The notes below the pieces were generated by a model. That model worked only from the letters and a program-made list of their open reading frames with translations, ran no database searches and was not told the origin of the DNA. The position numbers and the translations under genes are program-made. Positions 1 through 10,132 of a DNA stretch of 64,000 nucleotides are shown piece by piece (the stretch's first letter is position 1; every line of letters begins with the position of its first letter). The stretch is from contig OX637296.1 in assembly GCA_951799445.1 (NCBI GenBank), positions 15,252,001 to 15,316,000 on the forward strand, in the 5' to 3' direction. The DNA comes from Pseudisothecium myosuroides (lineage: Eukaryota > Streptophyta > Bryopsida > Hypnales > Lembophyllaceae).

Positions 1-419
1 GAACTGAAATGCCACTAATTTGAAGCAAATTGTCACTTTTCTAAAGCTTGAGCCTACCTTAAGAAATCGGCGCTAAGACCTCAAACCTTAAGCAATCGGC
101 AGCCTAAAATTGAATACTTAAAGCAATCGGCGCCTAACGAGGTAAGCACTTGCAGTATTCAGAGACCACAATATTCAGTCACGGAACTAGAGCCTAAACA
201 GTCTACAACCTGAGCCCAAACAAGGCAAAAAACGACCCAGACAAAGACAGTCACAAAGTGACCAAAGCTAGAAGTCGCCCCTCATCTCAGCTGCAATACA
301 ATTAGCAAGCTGCAAGATCAGTACAAGATCAGTAGTCTCTGCAGCAGTTGCAAAAAAAAAAAATTGGAAATGAAAAAAGAAAGCAAGCCGTGAAAGAAAA
401 AAAGGTTCAAAGTTAAAAC
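1..419. other. no gene seen; flank of hAT remnant
   Basis: This stretch lies downstream, in the sense of the minus-strand hAT remnant. Positions 60-140 carry a short degenerate repeat around AAGCAATCGGCGCCTAA (about three times). I see no coding signal beyond the possible end of the hAT frame near 420. Confidence 0.4.
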
Positions 420-2443
420 ATACTAGCAAACTGCCGCTGTATGTTAGACTGCGTCCCCAGGTAATCATCCTCCGTAACCCACTTTTGATTCCCTGTGAGC
501 TTACAATGGCAGCGGAGGAAAACGCTCGTTTCCCCAAAGTTGAAGAACAAGTACCAAGTGCCGGGCTGGTTCGGCATCTCTTTCTAATCAAGAGGCAGTT
601 TGGCACAAGAGAGAGAGATCAGCTAATGGTACCGTTCAAACTCAGACGTTAGAAAAGCTGAAGATTCATCAATGAACATCCTCGCCAAATCAGACTGGCA
701 AACCTTAATGGCTTGCAACAAGTCACAAATAAAGACGTCACGCGATTGGGAGAGTTTTATGAGACAGTGAACCGTATTCAACAGGGGAATGAAGCAGGCA
801 AGCGACAAGAACCTCCACATCGGCCAAGTAATCAAAGTTGGTGGCGGCCGCACAATTGCTTTTGGAGGACAGATCAAGACCCATCTTCACCAAGAGCGTC
901 TTGTACTCTGACATAATGCATTGTGCTGGACTCCGCATTGAGATCCAGCGAGTGTCCACGTTCCTAACCATCTTATTACCCTTAGTTTCCATGAGATCGG
1001 CTAGCTTCTGTAACTCAGTGTGACGTTTGTGGCTGCGACAAAAATAGGAGTACACAGACTGACACAGTGCCTCCAAACGAGAGACCATGGGATAGTTTGA
1101 GAGAGTTTCAACCACCAAATTGATACGGTGGCTGGCACAACTCACTCCCAAGCAAAACGGAGCCCATTTCTCGCGAATCTGGGCTGACACCCCAGTTTTC
1201 AGTCCTTGAAACGTCACTAGTAGAAAACAGGTCCTAAATAACTTGTCCACAATGACTGCAGCAGTCACTTTGCAGTCATTTTGTAGTCATTGCAGACAAA
1301 AAATGACTGTTGCAGTCATTGTGGACAAGTCATTTAGGACCCTATTTTCTACTAGTGTATAGAAACTCCATCTGTACTAAAAGATACAAGTTTCCCAGCG
1401 ATTTGCTCACGAGTAAGCCCGCCCTCGCCCAGCAAAGCATGCATTATAACCTCAGTTAAGTGATCTGTAGTCCCACAGTCAGAAACGCAAGACAGGTGTA
1501 GCAAGTGTGGGACTCTCTCCCAAGAATTGACGGCATAAATGTGAACTCCAATCCACGATGTGTTGTCAACTGCAGTGAACTCATCAACACTAATGGACAC
1601 AAATCTAGCAGATTGCACTACGACCTTCATGGCGGACATCACACTCGCATGAAGGTGTTCACTCATCTCCTAGCCTGAGGTTTCAGACCAATGCTTTCTA
1701 GGAACTCGCTTAACCTTCAGGTGTCTCAGTAAGTGCTGCTCTCGTTCATAATCGCACATGGGCCTACCTGAATTCAAGACCTGGAACAGGGTTGAGAATT
1801 GTACCACCTTCCTAGTGGCTTCACCTTCAAAGCCAGCAACAAGCTGGTCCGCAACAGCGCCACCCAAACGTCGCCCCGCCCAAACCTTAGTGAACTGGAG
1901 GTGCTTGCAGTCTTTCTTGACGTAAGTGTCACCTTTTTTCAAGTGTGACAGAGGCTCCCCATTGAACATGCAGGAGCGCTTCCCCTTGTGTTTCTCGAGG
2001 TTGTCTCCCTTTGGGACAATGATCTTCTTTTGCCCGCTCACACTTGTGCAAGTCTTGCAGACAACTCTAGTTAAGTTCCCCACAGCGTCAAATTCACCTT
2101 CGGCCCACGTGAACCGGCACGCCCAAACCTCCTGCCACCTTTGCGTCACGGTACTTGGAGCGGTTTTTCTTCTCTTGCGCGGCTTGGCAGCTTTCTCCTT
2201 CTCGTTACGCGCCTCAAATTCAAGTGCTGCATCAGTTGCAACCGCCGATGCCACTGTTGCCTCCGACAACGAATGAAACCGAGGTGAACCTCCAAGCAGA
2301 GACTCCGTCGATCGTGTTTCAGAAATGTGCGTCACCTCCGTCGTTGCAGGCGCCGGCAGGTATTTTCCCAAGCCATGGGAATTGCGAGACGATCCGAACG
2401 TCCTCACTTGAAAATTGTCCGGTAACTTCAACCTCGGCGCCAT
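420..2443 (-). pseudogene. degenerate hAT-family transposase gene
   Basis: The minus strand reads as one long decayed transposase of the hAT superfamily (cut-and-paste DNA transposase, nuclear). The first segment (ATG at 2443) has a BED-finger-like pattern: CKTC near residue 130 and NLEKHKGKRSC about 20 residues later. A TAG at 1670-1672 interrupts an otherwise continuous frame that resumes with MSEHLHAS and reaches SFSTDGVSI. After a MITE insertion (1215-1357) it continues with APFCLGVSCASHRINL and DTRWIS, typical of the hAT catalytic core. A frameshift near 790-800 leads to SQSRDVFICDLLQAIK. Two further in-frame TAG codons precede MPNQPGTWYLFFNFGE, which probably belongs to the same gene and runs to about 420. 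Superfamily assignment rests on motif recognition. The gene cannot make a full protein. Confidence 0.75.
1215..1357. mobile_element. CACTA-type MITE inside hAT gene
   Basis: The 143-bp insert begins CACTAGTAGAAAACAGG and ends with the reverse complement of CACTAGTAGAAAATAGG. The inverted repeats extend about 50 bp (GTCCTAAATNACTTGTCCAC, then AATGACTGCA). CACTAG termini are those of the CACTA (En/Spm) superfamily. It has no coding capacity and so is non-autonomous. It introduces a stop (ATA CAC TAG) into the host frame. The expected 3-bp target duplication is not clean (CGT on the left, TAT on the right in plus orientation). Confidence 0.8.
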
Positions 2444-3426
2444 TGCTCACTACTGCAGCAGTGCAGCCCTGCGCCCAAAATTTGATCCCCAGAGAACCAC
2501 GGCAAGAAAACAGAGCACCCAAAGAACAATCGCCAACGGAACAAGGCAAATTGAAGTGCGAGTAAAGAAATTGGAAGCAAGTGGTGGTGGAAACCTTGCG
2601 CGCTCTCCCTTATATGCAAAGGAATTGCACAATGCACTCGTCCATGACACACAATCGTTGGAGGAATGCGACACTGCGAGCCTACCAAACCCTAGACCCA
2701 ATTCAAATTTCCTTCTCGATTTGCAGCAGGCAGCCTCCATTTCTCGATTGGAATGAATGCAGGAGAGAAATCACGCAAACGTCCCTCAAATTTTCAAACT
2801 AGAAAAGAATTGGCGCTTCCAAATCCCAATTGCAGAATGCCAATGCAAGAAATGGCGTCGCACAATAAAACTTTCAAACTTCCAGGCTTCCAGAGTTCCA
2901 GCAGGCAAGGGCGGAACAACGTTTTGATTCAGAATAAATTGAATGCGCAAAAGAATCCCATGAAAACTGATCAAATTTGCTGCTAAACTTGCAGGTTGCA
3001 GGGAGTAGACAAGAAGCTAAAGGTGAAGCCGACGGGGAGCTGACGGCTGCGAATCCAACGGCGCAGATGGAGCCAGCGAGCTAATATCCAACGGTCCAGG
3101 TAAGATTCTGACTAAACCTAATTTCTTTTGGGAGGGGATGAATGCGATCCTCAATTTCATCCAATACGCAGTTTTGCATCCTACTGCAGATGATTGTTGT
3201 AAAATGGCTCAAATCTCCATTTTCGCCTTGATTCTTACAATGTACATTTAGCACACTAGAAATTCAGGTAGAACAGGAGCGAATTTTCGCCACTTTAGAA
3301 AACGCTGGTGATGGCATTGAAGAATGGAGTCCTCGTAAATCACTTGGAGCTTTGCAATTCTTTCTGATGGGTCCATAATCTGTAACTTGGTTGTCCAACC
3401 TTGGGATACGTCGAGTGGGGTGATTG
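2444..3426. other. no recognisable gene
   Basis: This region lies upstream of the hAT remnant. Short open frames occur on both strands between 2415 and 2990 without recognisable domains. I see no TATA or structural signal strong enough to call. Confidence 0.4.
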
Positions 3427-4155
3427 CATGAAAGACCGGTACTAAAACATTGTCACAAAGGGAGTATTAAAGCTTCCTTTTGCTATAACTTTTGCAACAT
3501 GACTTGCATAAACTTGAAATTTTTATTGGAGATTCCTCTCTTGAGTTTAATCATATCTTATATTTTTTTAGAAATTTTAAAAATCATTTTATATTTAAAA
3601 ATCATTTAAACTAAAATGTCACATTTTGAGTTTTAAGGATTTTTAGTACTATGGAGTCTTCAAATTTAATGATTTGGAGCTGAAATTTCTATGGTCTATT
3701 TCCATAGTAGGAATTCATCTTCCTACCAAGGGGCATTAAAAAAAATTATATTTTATGTCCTCTACATCTATGCAAAGAAGGCTCCCTTGCGCACGCAATT
3801 TTGAATGTTGAAGATGGTTTCAAGATCATTTTTTTGGTGAAATCTCTTCAACATAAAGTCTTTCCAAATGGTCAATATTTAGTTTATTTGAAAATTGTTT
3901 TTCCTATTTTTTATAAATTAAAACGTCAAACTATGTATTTTCTTTAAAATTTTAGATCACACTTTTTTGTGAATAACTTTTTACCTAGATTTTTTTAGGG
4001 TCTAAAATTTTGGTGATATGCTATTTCTAGTGTTATAATAATTATCCTTATTTTATTTTATTTAAAAAAATTAATATGCAAAAAGCTCATAGTATTGAGG
4101 GTACTAGCCGAAAACAGCCAAAGTGTAACAAAAACAATCAGTCATTCATGCAATC
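3427..4155 (+). repeat. dispersed repeat, inverted partner at 63.1-63.8 kb
   Basis: About 0.73 kb of AT-rich sequence matches the reverse complement of 63106-63842. Similarity starts at GCATGAAAGACCGGTACTAA (3427) and ends near AGTCATTCATGCAA (4155). It includes a shared frame reading PVLKHCHK and NLKFLLE in both copies, but with substitutions that do not look constrained. A more diverged relative may occur around 41345-41700. The unit is a likely transposon remnant of unknown class. Confidence 0.7.
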
Positions 4156-4395
4156 ACCCAATGCGACACAATATCTGTGCGTGCTTATGGCTGGATCAGG
4201 GATATCTCTGGCAATAATCTGTCCTAGGATTTGGATGATCGTTTCGGATGAGGATATATATTCTAGCGGGATGTTGTGAATTGACAGCCAACAAGGTACA
4301 AAAGAACCAATTGGGGATTCGGAATTGAAAGAGGGTTGCCATCGTTTGTAAATCACTTCTCCGCTCAACGTTGCTAGGAAGCGAGCAGGGAGCAA
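4138..4395 (-). pseudogene. DUF4283-like LINE ORF1 fragment
   Basis: The minus-strand frame contains SGEVIYKRWQPSF, then PCWLSIHNIPLEYISS and IIQILGQIIARD. This matches the general pattern of the DUF4283 domain in plant LINE ORF1/zinc-knuckle proteins: a K.W.P.F motif, then W..i.nIPLe, then i...lG. Only about 80 residues remain, with no reverse transcriptase nearby. Assignment is by motif shape from memory, so the confidence is moderate. Confidence 0.45.
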
Positions 4396-4790
4396 GGAGC
4401 GGCGAGCGTAGAGCGGGAAATAGTGAGCGGGGAGCGTAGATCTTGGATGGAAAATGGAAAAATGAAATAAAATTTGGAAATTTTGTGGATGAAAGTGGTT
4501 GACATTTTGGATGAAATTGATTGAAAATTTGAAATTTTTTGGGTGAGTCTCAAAAAATTTTGTGGTTGTAAACTGAATTTTAGATTAGAGCATACAAAGG
4601 AGGAAATGGCTAGGATGAAAGAAGTGGATGAAAGTAGATGAAAAATTTGGATGAAAGTAGATGAAACATTGGATGGAAGTGGATGAAATTTTGGATGAAA
4701 GTAGAATAAATATTAGATGAAAGTAGATGAAAAAGTGGATGAAAGTACATATAATATTGGATGAAATCATCTCCAATAGGAGTCCAGGCA
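4396..4790 (+). repeat. low-complexity GGATGAAAGTAGATGAAA array
   Basis: After a GAGCGGGGAGCGTAG-rich stretch (4380-4440), a degenerate tandem repeat of about 18-26 bp follows, built on GGATGAAAGTAGATGAAA with variable TTTGGATG spacers. The reverse-complement arrangement occurs at 39660-40140, where a CTCCCCGCTCACC-rich stretch flanks the same satellite. The two loci are therefore likely parts of one repeat family in opposite orientation. Confidence 0.75.
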
Positions 4791-4939
4791 TTCTTTGAAA
4801 AACTAAGAGACAACACTAGGAAAATGAGAAAATGAGTGACAAAATTCCATTGCCATGCACAACTGAATAGTTTTAAATGATGGGACCTATGACCGCGGTT
4901 TAGGGTACGTGTCATTTTGCACACATATAACAGTAGATT

Positions 4940-5170
4940 TGAAATACACCTAATACCGTGGAAATATAGAATGCGTAGATGGGAGAAATTGACTTTGTCC
5001 GGTCTATGCGAGTCATATTGGCACCTAAGTGGCATGTCTACCTTCCTCTTCTGCGATCCAAACACTTCTTTGCCTCCAAGGTGAGGCTCTCTATTGAAGA
5101 ATTCTTCTATACCTAGAATGATTGAAATAGCTTTGGTAAGCAGCTTTGGATTGCCCGTTTGTTCGGTTGA
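4940..5170 (-). pseudogene. 3' part of MULE-like gene, cut off by LTR copy 1
   Basis: The minus frame reads CSTEQTGNPKLLTKAIS, then FNREPHLGGKEVFGSQKRK and MPLRCQYDSHRPDKV. Deleting the 5171-10127 element and one GTTGA joins this directly and in frame to the segment ending KEELMLRVA at 10133, with a TAG between them that could derive from CAG. It is thus the continuation of the gene at 10133-12010. Past about 4940 the frame runs into sequence I cannot assign. Confidence 0.65.
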
Positions 5171-5559
5171 TGTGGGTGCTAGATTACCCACCCTTGGTAA
5201 TAAAGCGAATACCGACCAAGTTCTATGCCTTTATCCACTTTTTTAATATATGAGGGTGTTGTGAGCGCGGTCCACTGTGCCTTCCAAGCAATGGATCTTT
5301 TTTGCTAACGTTTCCTAAGGGTCGTGGATGGCAGCGAATAATTAGTAATGCATGTAGTAACTCACAAGTTAACTGCGATGTTCAGAGTGATGGCGAAATC
5401 TTGACTCTCTAACTATCTATCCTATGTCAAGGGTAGACTGGGTAGTTGGCGTCATTTCTAACGTCCCTAACTACGTAAAAAGGGGAACCCCTATGTTCCT
5501 TCCATGAACCTCTAAGACTATCGTGGGGTTTTAAGACTCCACCTAGAAGTTCTACTTCT

Positions 5560-6490
5560 AAAGACTAATTCTAAAGTTCAACTCTTACTCTAATTTTCGA
5601 CCTCTAAATGAAACTCTAGATTTTTACTCTTAATTTAACTCTGAATTTTATCCTCGGAATTTAACTCTAGGTTTAACTTTTAACTCTAAGTTTTTACTCC
5701 TCTATTCTATTCTAAATTTACCCTTCTAAATTTAACTGTACGGTTTTGACTTTTAACTCTAGATTTTTACTTCTAAATCAACTTCAACTCCTAACTTCCA
5801 AGTTTTAACCTTCTAGGGTAATTCTAAGTTTCACTTATAATTCTATGTTCTTATTTCTAAACTACTCTAAGATTTACCCTCTAAAGTTAACTCTAACTTT
5901 TCACTTTTTATTGTAGATTTTTACTCCTAATTTAACTCTAGGTTTTTGACTTTTAACTCTAAATTTTTACTCCTAAAATTAATCCCCAATCTTAACCTCC
6001 AGGTTTAACTCTACGTTTTCACTTTGACTCTAGATTTTTTCTACTTCCAACTAACTCTAAAATTTAACTTCTACCTCTAAGTTTTAACTTCTACTTTTAG
6101 CTTTTGACTCTAACCTTCTATTCCCCAATTGACTCTAAAATTTAACCTTTAAATTTAATCTAAACTTTTGACTTTTGACTTTTGACTTCTACTTCCAAAT
6201 TTAATCCTATCGTTTTAATCCTAGATTAATTCTAAATGTTACCTTCCTAAATTTAATTCCAACTTCTAACTCTAGGGTTTTGACTTCTAATTTTAACCCT
6301 ATCCCTAACTCAACAATCTACTTCCTAAGTGGATTCTACTTTTGACTTCTATTTCCTACTCTATTTTTTACCTCCCAAAGTTAACTCTAGATTTTGACCT
6401 TAGAAGTTTAACTTTTAAAAAGTAAAAGTGTAAATTGATTCTAATTCTAACTGCTAATTAATCCCTAATTTTAATCCTAAATTCTCCTTC
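5560..6490. repeat. pyrimidine-rich degenerate array (copy 1)
   Basis: Nearly 0.9 kb is built of short variants of TAACTCTAGRTTTTTACTCC and TTTGACTTTTAACTCTA on the plus strand. In the element's sense orientation the array is purine-rich (AGAGTTAAAAGTCAAAA) and lies downstream of the splice donor. It differs in length between copies, from about 0.73 to 0.93 kb. Confidence 0.8.
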
Positions 6491-6769
6491 TAATTTAAAC
6501 CTAATCTCCGTCCATGGTTCTTTTTGGATGAAATTTTATTCAAAATTCCTCCGTCCTACCCCCTATCGCTTAACTTAGCCTAATGCGGTCAGTTTACGGT
6601 CGAATCTTAATTATAAGATGTTTTCGGAAACCTCTATTCCTAATCTATAACTTTTTGACTCTAAACTTCTAATTTGCACTAATCTCGGATGCTAATCACG
6701 CTCTAAGGGCTGATTAGGAAAATAAATGCTAATTAGGGAGAAACATCAAAGATTAAATCAAAAACTCAC

Positions 6770-6832
6770 CTCTTCACTACCGGTGTCGGAAATAACTTCG
6801 TCCACGTCCACGTGTACATCCTCACGCTCCAT
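6770..6832 (-). CDS. LTR-borne 21-codon leader exon, copy 1
   Basis: On the minus strand ACCATGG opens a 21-codon frame (MEREDVHVDV, then DEVISDTGSEE) that ends at GAG|GTGAGT. Reading through the donor meets a stop (GTG AGT TTT TGA), so the peptide only makes sense as a first exon spliced in phase 0. It is very acidic. The same exon, equally long, is present in all five copies. The downstream exon is not in this window. Confidence 0.55.
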
Positions 6833-7559
6833 GGTAGTCTTTGGCTTTATTTTGAATTTTTTCCGAGCTCACCGCTTATTGAGAAAATATTACAATTTTT
6901 GATGATCTAAACTCCCTCTTTCCCTTCCTCCTTTCTTTCTTTCTTCCCCTCTCTTCTACACTAGCACTATTCCACCTAAGCTTTTATGAGTCTTACACTA
7001 TGGTTTCAAACTACGAGAAGGGTTTAAATGTTCTTCCTACCCTCTTACGCAACCTTGCTTTGTGTCATCCTAATCCTCCTCCCAACGGTTGCAAGGAGTT
7101 CTTCTAGATTTCCTACCTAATCTCCTAACTAGGCACTATTCATCGTCTTTCTCCTTTCCACTCCTATAACACATCCTTCTCCCTAATTTCCTTCCATTGT
7201 GTGTAGGTGTGAGTGGTGATGCAGGTTGGATTGGATGTTTTTGTGCAGGTGGCGCGTGGAATGGCAACCTCTATTTCTCCCTCCTCCCTTTTGTATTTTT
7301 TGCCCTAATCCTACTTCAACCCCACTTAGCACAAAATTAGTCCAACATGCTTTTGGTTTGGTTTGCCTTTGTTTGTGTTTTGGTTTGGGAAAACCAAAAA
7401 TAAAAAAAAAAGAGAGAATCAAAAATTTGGGGAGGAGCCGAATGGCCCCAGCCCTCCTGCTGTACCGAGAGCTGCTGGCCTTCCCAGCTGGCTGGCTGGC
7501 TGGGGGTGTCGGCCAATTAATTATTATTATTTTTAATTAATTAATTCTTTTTTTTCTGT

Positions 7560-7690
7560 TATGCTGGTTCTACTTGTTGGCTGGCTCATTATGCTGGTTC
7601 TGATGTTGGCTGGTTCGTATGCTAGTTCTGATGTTGGCTGGCTCGTATGCTGGTTCTGATGTTGGCTGGCCGTATGCTGGTTCTGGAAAC
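7560..7690. repeat. GCTGGTTCTGATGTTGGCTG repeats in copy 1 leader
   Basis: Four to five tandem units of about 28 bp (GCTGGTTCTGATGTTGGCTG plus GCTCGTAT) lie in the presumed leader. Equivalent positions in copies 4 and 5 carry different short repeats rich in CCAGCATC or CAGCAACATC, so this part of the element is hypervariable. Confidence 0.7.
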
Positions 7691-8830
7691 TCGATTTCTG
7701 ACTAAGGCTAAAAGACTGGAATTTTGGCTAAGGCTAAATAAAAAGACTATATTCTTGACTAAGGCTAAAGAGACTGGAATTTTTGGCTAAGGCTAAATAA
7801 AAGACTAGATTCTTGCTAACCTAGGGGGGGATAGAACTTTGGGGGGTGCTAGATCTACTAAGATTTTTGGGATACAACTAACTAAATAAAACTTTGGGGA
7901 ACCACTAAACTCTCTTAAACTTTGGGAAATGACTAAACTTTACTAAGTGCAAAGGAACCTACATATCTTGGAAGCTAAACTCTGGAGGTTTCCACAAAGG
8001 TCTTGGAAACTAGACTTTGGATCTAAACACGGGGGAGGTGCAAAGCTTCGCCGTGAAATTGGTTTTAACACCAACTTTAGGACTTCTAGATTCCCCGGGG
8101 GTTCAAAGCTCCGCCGTCTACACTTTTAACACACGTTTTAGGACTTCTACTTTGTTACTAGTTCAAAGCTTCGCCGTTCCGGAGGGGGGTCCACACAATG
8201 AGAGAGACTTTAGAAGAGGGAAAAAACTAAACCTTTAAAGAAAACACACACACAGGGTCAAAGCTTTGCCGTTCCGGAGGGGGGTCCACACAATGAGAGA
8301 GACTTTAGAAGAGGGAAAAGCTAAACTTTTAAAGAAAAAAACCACACGTGAGTTCAAAGCTTTGCCGTCCCGGAGGGGGGTCCACTCAACAAGGAGAAGG
8401 TTAGATGAGGGTGTAAGAAAAAACACAAAGAGAAAACGCACAAGTTAGACCACGTGGCAACACAAAGCTCACACGCTAAAGGCCCCCCGAAGCGGCATCG
8501 CCAAGGTACGGTGGGGGGTGACTTTAGGATTAGTGCAAGATACAAAAATAATGACTCTTAAACTTCACAAGTTAGATCACAACACGTACAAGAGGGAGAG
8601 AGAGGCTCTCCACTCACAACAAGGTACCAAAACTTCACAAAAGAGTACACAAAGCAAGGTAGAAGGACCCCCAAGGACCTTCAAAGCTTGAAAATAAGCA
8701 ACAATGGAGCCAAAAGTGCTCCGAAAATACCGTAGAGGTTTTTGGCTTCAAACGCCAAAATATCCAAAGCAAATTGGACCCACGGACCCAAAACAAGAAT
8801 TGGGGGTGTTCTAGAGAGAGAAATGGGGCC

Positions 8831-8838
8831 CTTATATA
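8831..8838 (-). promoter_or_regulatory. TATA box of copy 1
   Basis: TATATAAG on the minus strand is followed by GGGCCCCATTTCTCTCTCTA and lies about 1.29 kb from the element's TGTGAGC end. The same block is conserved in copies 2, 3 and 5. Transcription would start about 30 bp downstream. Confidence 0.6.
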
Positions 8839-10132
8839 AGTTTCCAAGGGCTCACCCCTCCCTCTAAAGCTCTAAGGTAACCTTATCAACGGGGATTTTC
8901 ATCCTCATCCTCAAAGATTTTCATCCTACATCCTAAATTTCTACTTCTACCATCTATGCTAGACCAACATCCTAACTTTTGGAGATTAGCTCCAATCGCC
9001 GAACGGATTGCGCCGTTGGATCCAGATCGCCGTGTTTAGTCCTAGATCCCCCTGCCCCCCGTACCAAGGTCAAAAACCCATCGTAGGCTAATTTAGTTTA
9101 AAAACCAAATCGTGGTAAAATCCTAGATCTTGGGGGTCTCCTATTTTGAGAAATGTGAATAGTCTAGGGTCTCCGGTAGGTGCGAGAGAGTCGGGAAGGA
9201 CTTTTGGTTGACTTCGTTTCGCCATCGTATGGTCCCGGGATGCCGGTCAACGTGGCGGGGACCCCGCCACGTGGTTAATTCCCGAGGAATCTCGCCGGTT
9301 CGGGTACTTGCCGCTATCGGAATGTCGTGAAACTTCACGGAGCGCATTATTAACATAAAACAAGCTAATCTAATTTTTAGTGAGATTTTATTGTAACCTG
9401 GGTAATTTCCATGAAATTCCCGTTGAAGGTTAGGAGGGTTGACCATCCAGAAAAGGTTCTTCTGCAAGTCGGAAGATGCCGGGATTTTTCACGTGACCTC
9501 TCAGGGAGTCGCATGAAAGACGTGCGGGTGTGTTTCCGTACCTGGCACGATTGGTCAATGGAGACTAAAACTGGATATCTCCTTGAATTAGCGACGGTGC
9601 GGGAATCTTCTGCAGGTGGAGGAATCTTGGCGAACCGATTTCGCCGTTGGACTCCTGGCATGGGATTCACCCTAGAACACCATCCTTGGGCTGTAGATTC
9701 CTCCACGGCTCCGGTCTTGCGTTAGTGGCTCCTGCATGCTAACAATCGGGATTTTGGGAATTCGTCGATCTAATGGGGAATTCTAAATCTAACTCTAGGA
9801 CCCGACCTAGTGGCCTCGCTGTGGATCCCTCGGACCGACCTAGCCATGAATCGCCACATTCATGGTGGGATTTAGCCTTTTTGGGGCTGTGTGACTCGAA
9901 TCCTCCAAATCTAACCTTTTCGTTATTTCTATACTATTTTTAGGCAAGGTTTTGGGGATTCTAAGTAAAAAACACAAATCTAGACCAAATACTATAATGG
10001 GTATGACACAACCCTATTTCGGTTCTACACTCTTTTTATGGATTTTTCTATACTTTTATCAACTTTAAATTGCAAATTTCCAAAAAAATAATTCTACGAG
10101 TCCCAAGTGATAAATTGGGAGCTCACAGTTGA

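Larger units (their letters stand above)
5171..10127 (-). mobile_element. giant TG...CA element, copy 1 (probable solo LTR)
   Basis: The 4,957-bp unit starts TGTGGGTGCTAG on the plus strand and ends GGGAGCTCACA. It is flanked by a perfect 5-bp direct repeat, GTTGA (5166-5170 and 10128-10132), as expected for an integrase-made insertion. Sense orientation is minus: 5' TGTGAGCTCCC, TATA box at 8831-8838, leader with short tandem repeats, ATG exon at 6832, splice donor at 6769, CT/AG-rich array, 3' end GCACCCACA. No gag, protease, reverse transcriptase or integrase coding is visible. It interrupts the MULE-like gene. The best interpretation is a solo LTR of a very large-LTR retrotransposon; a stand-alone non-autonomous element is the alternative. 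Confidence 0.8.
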
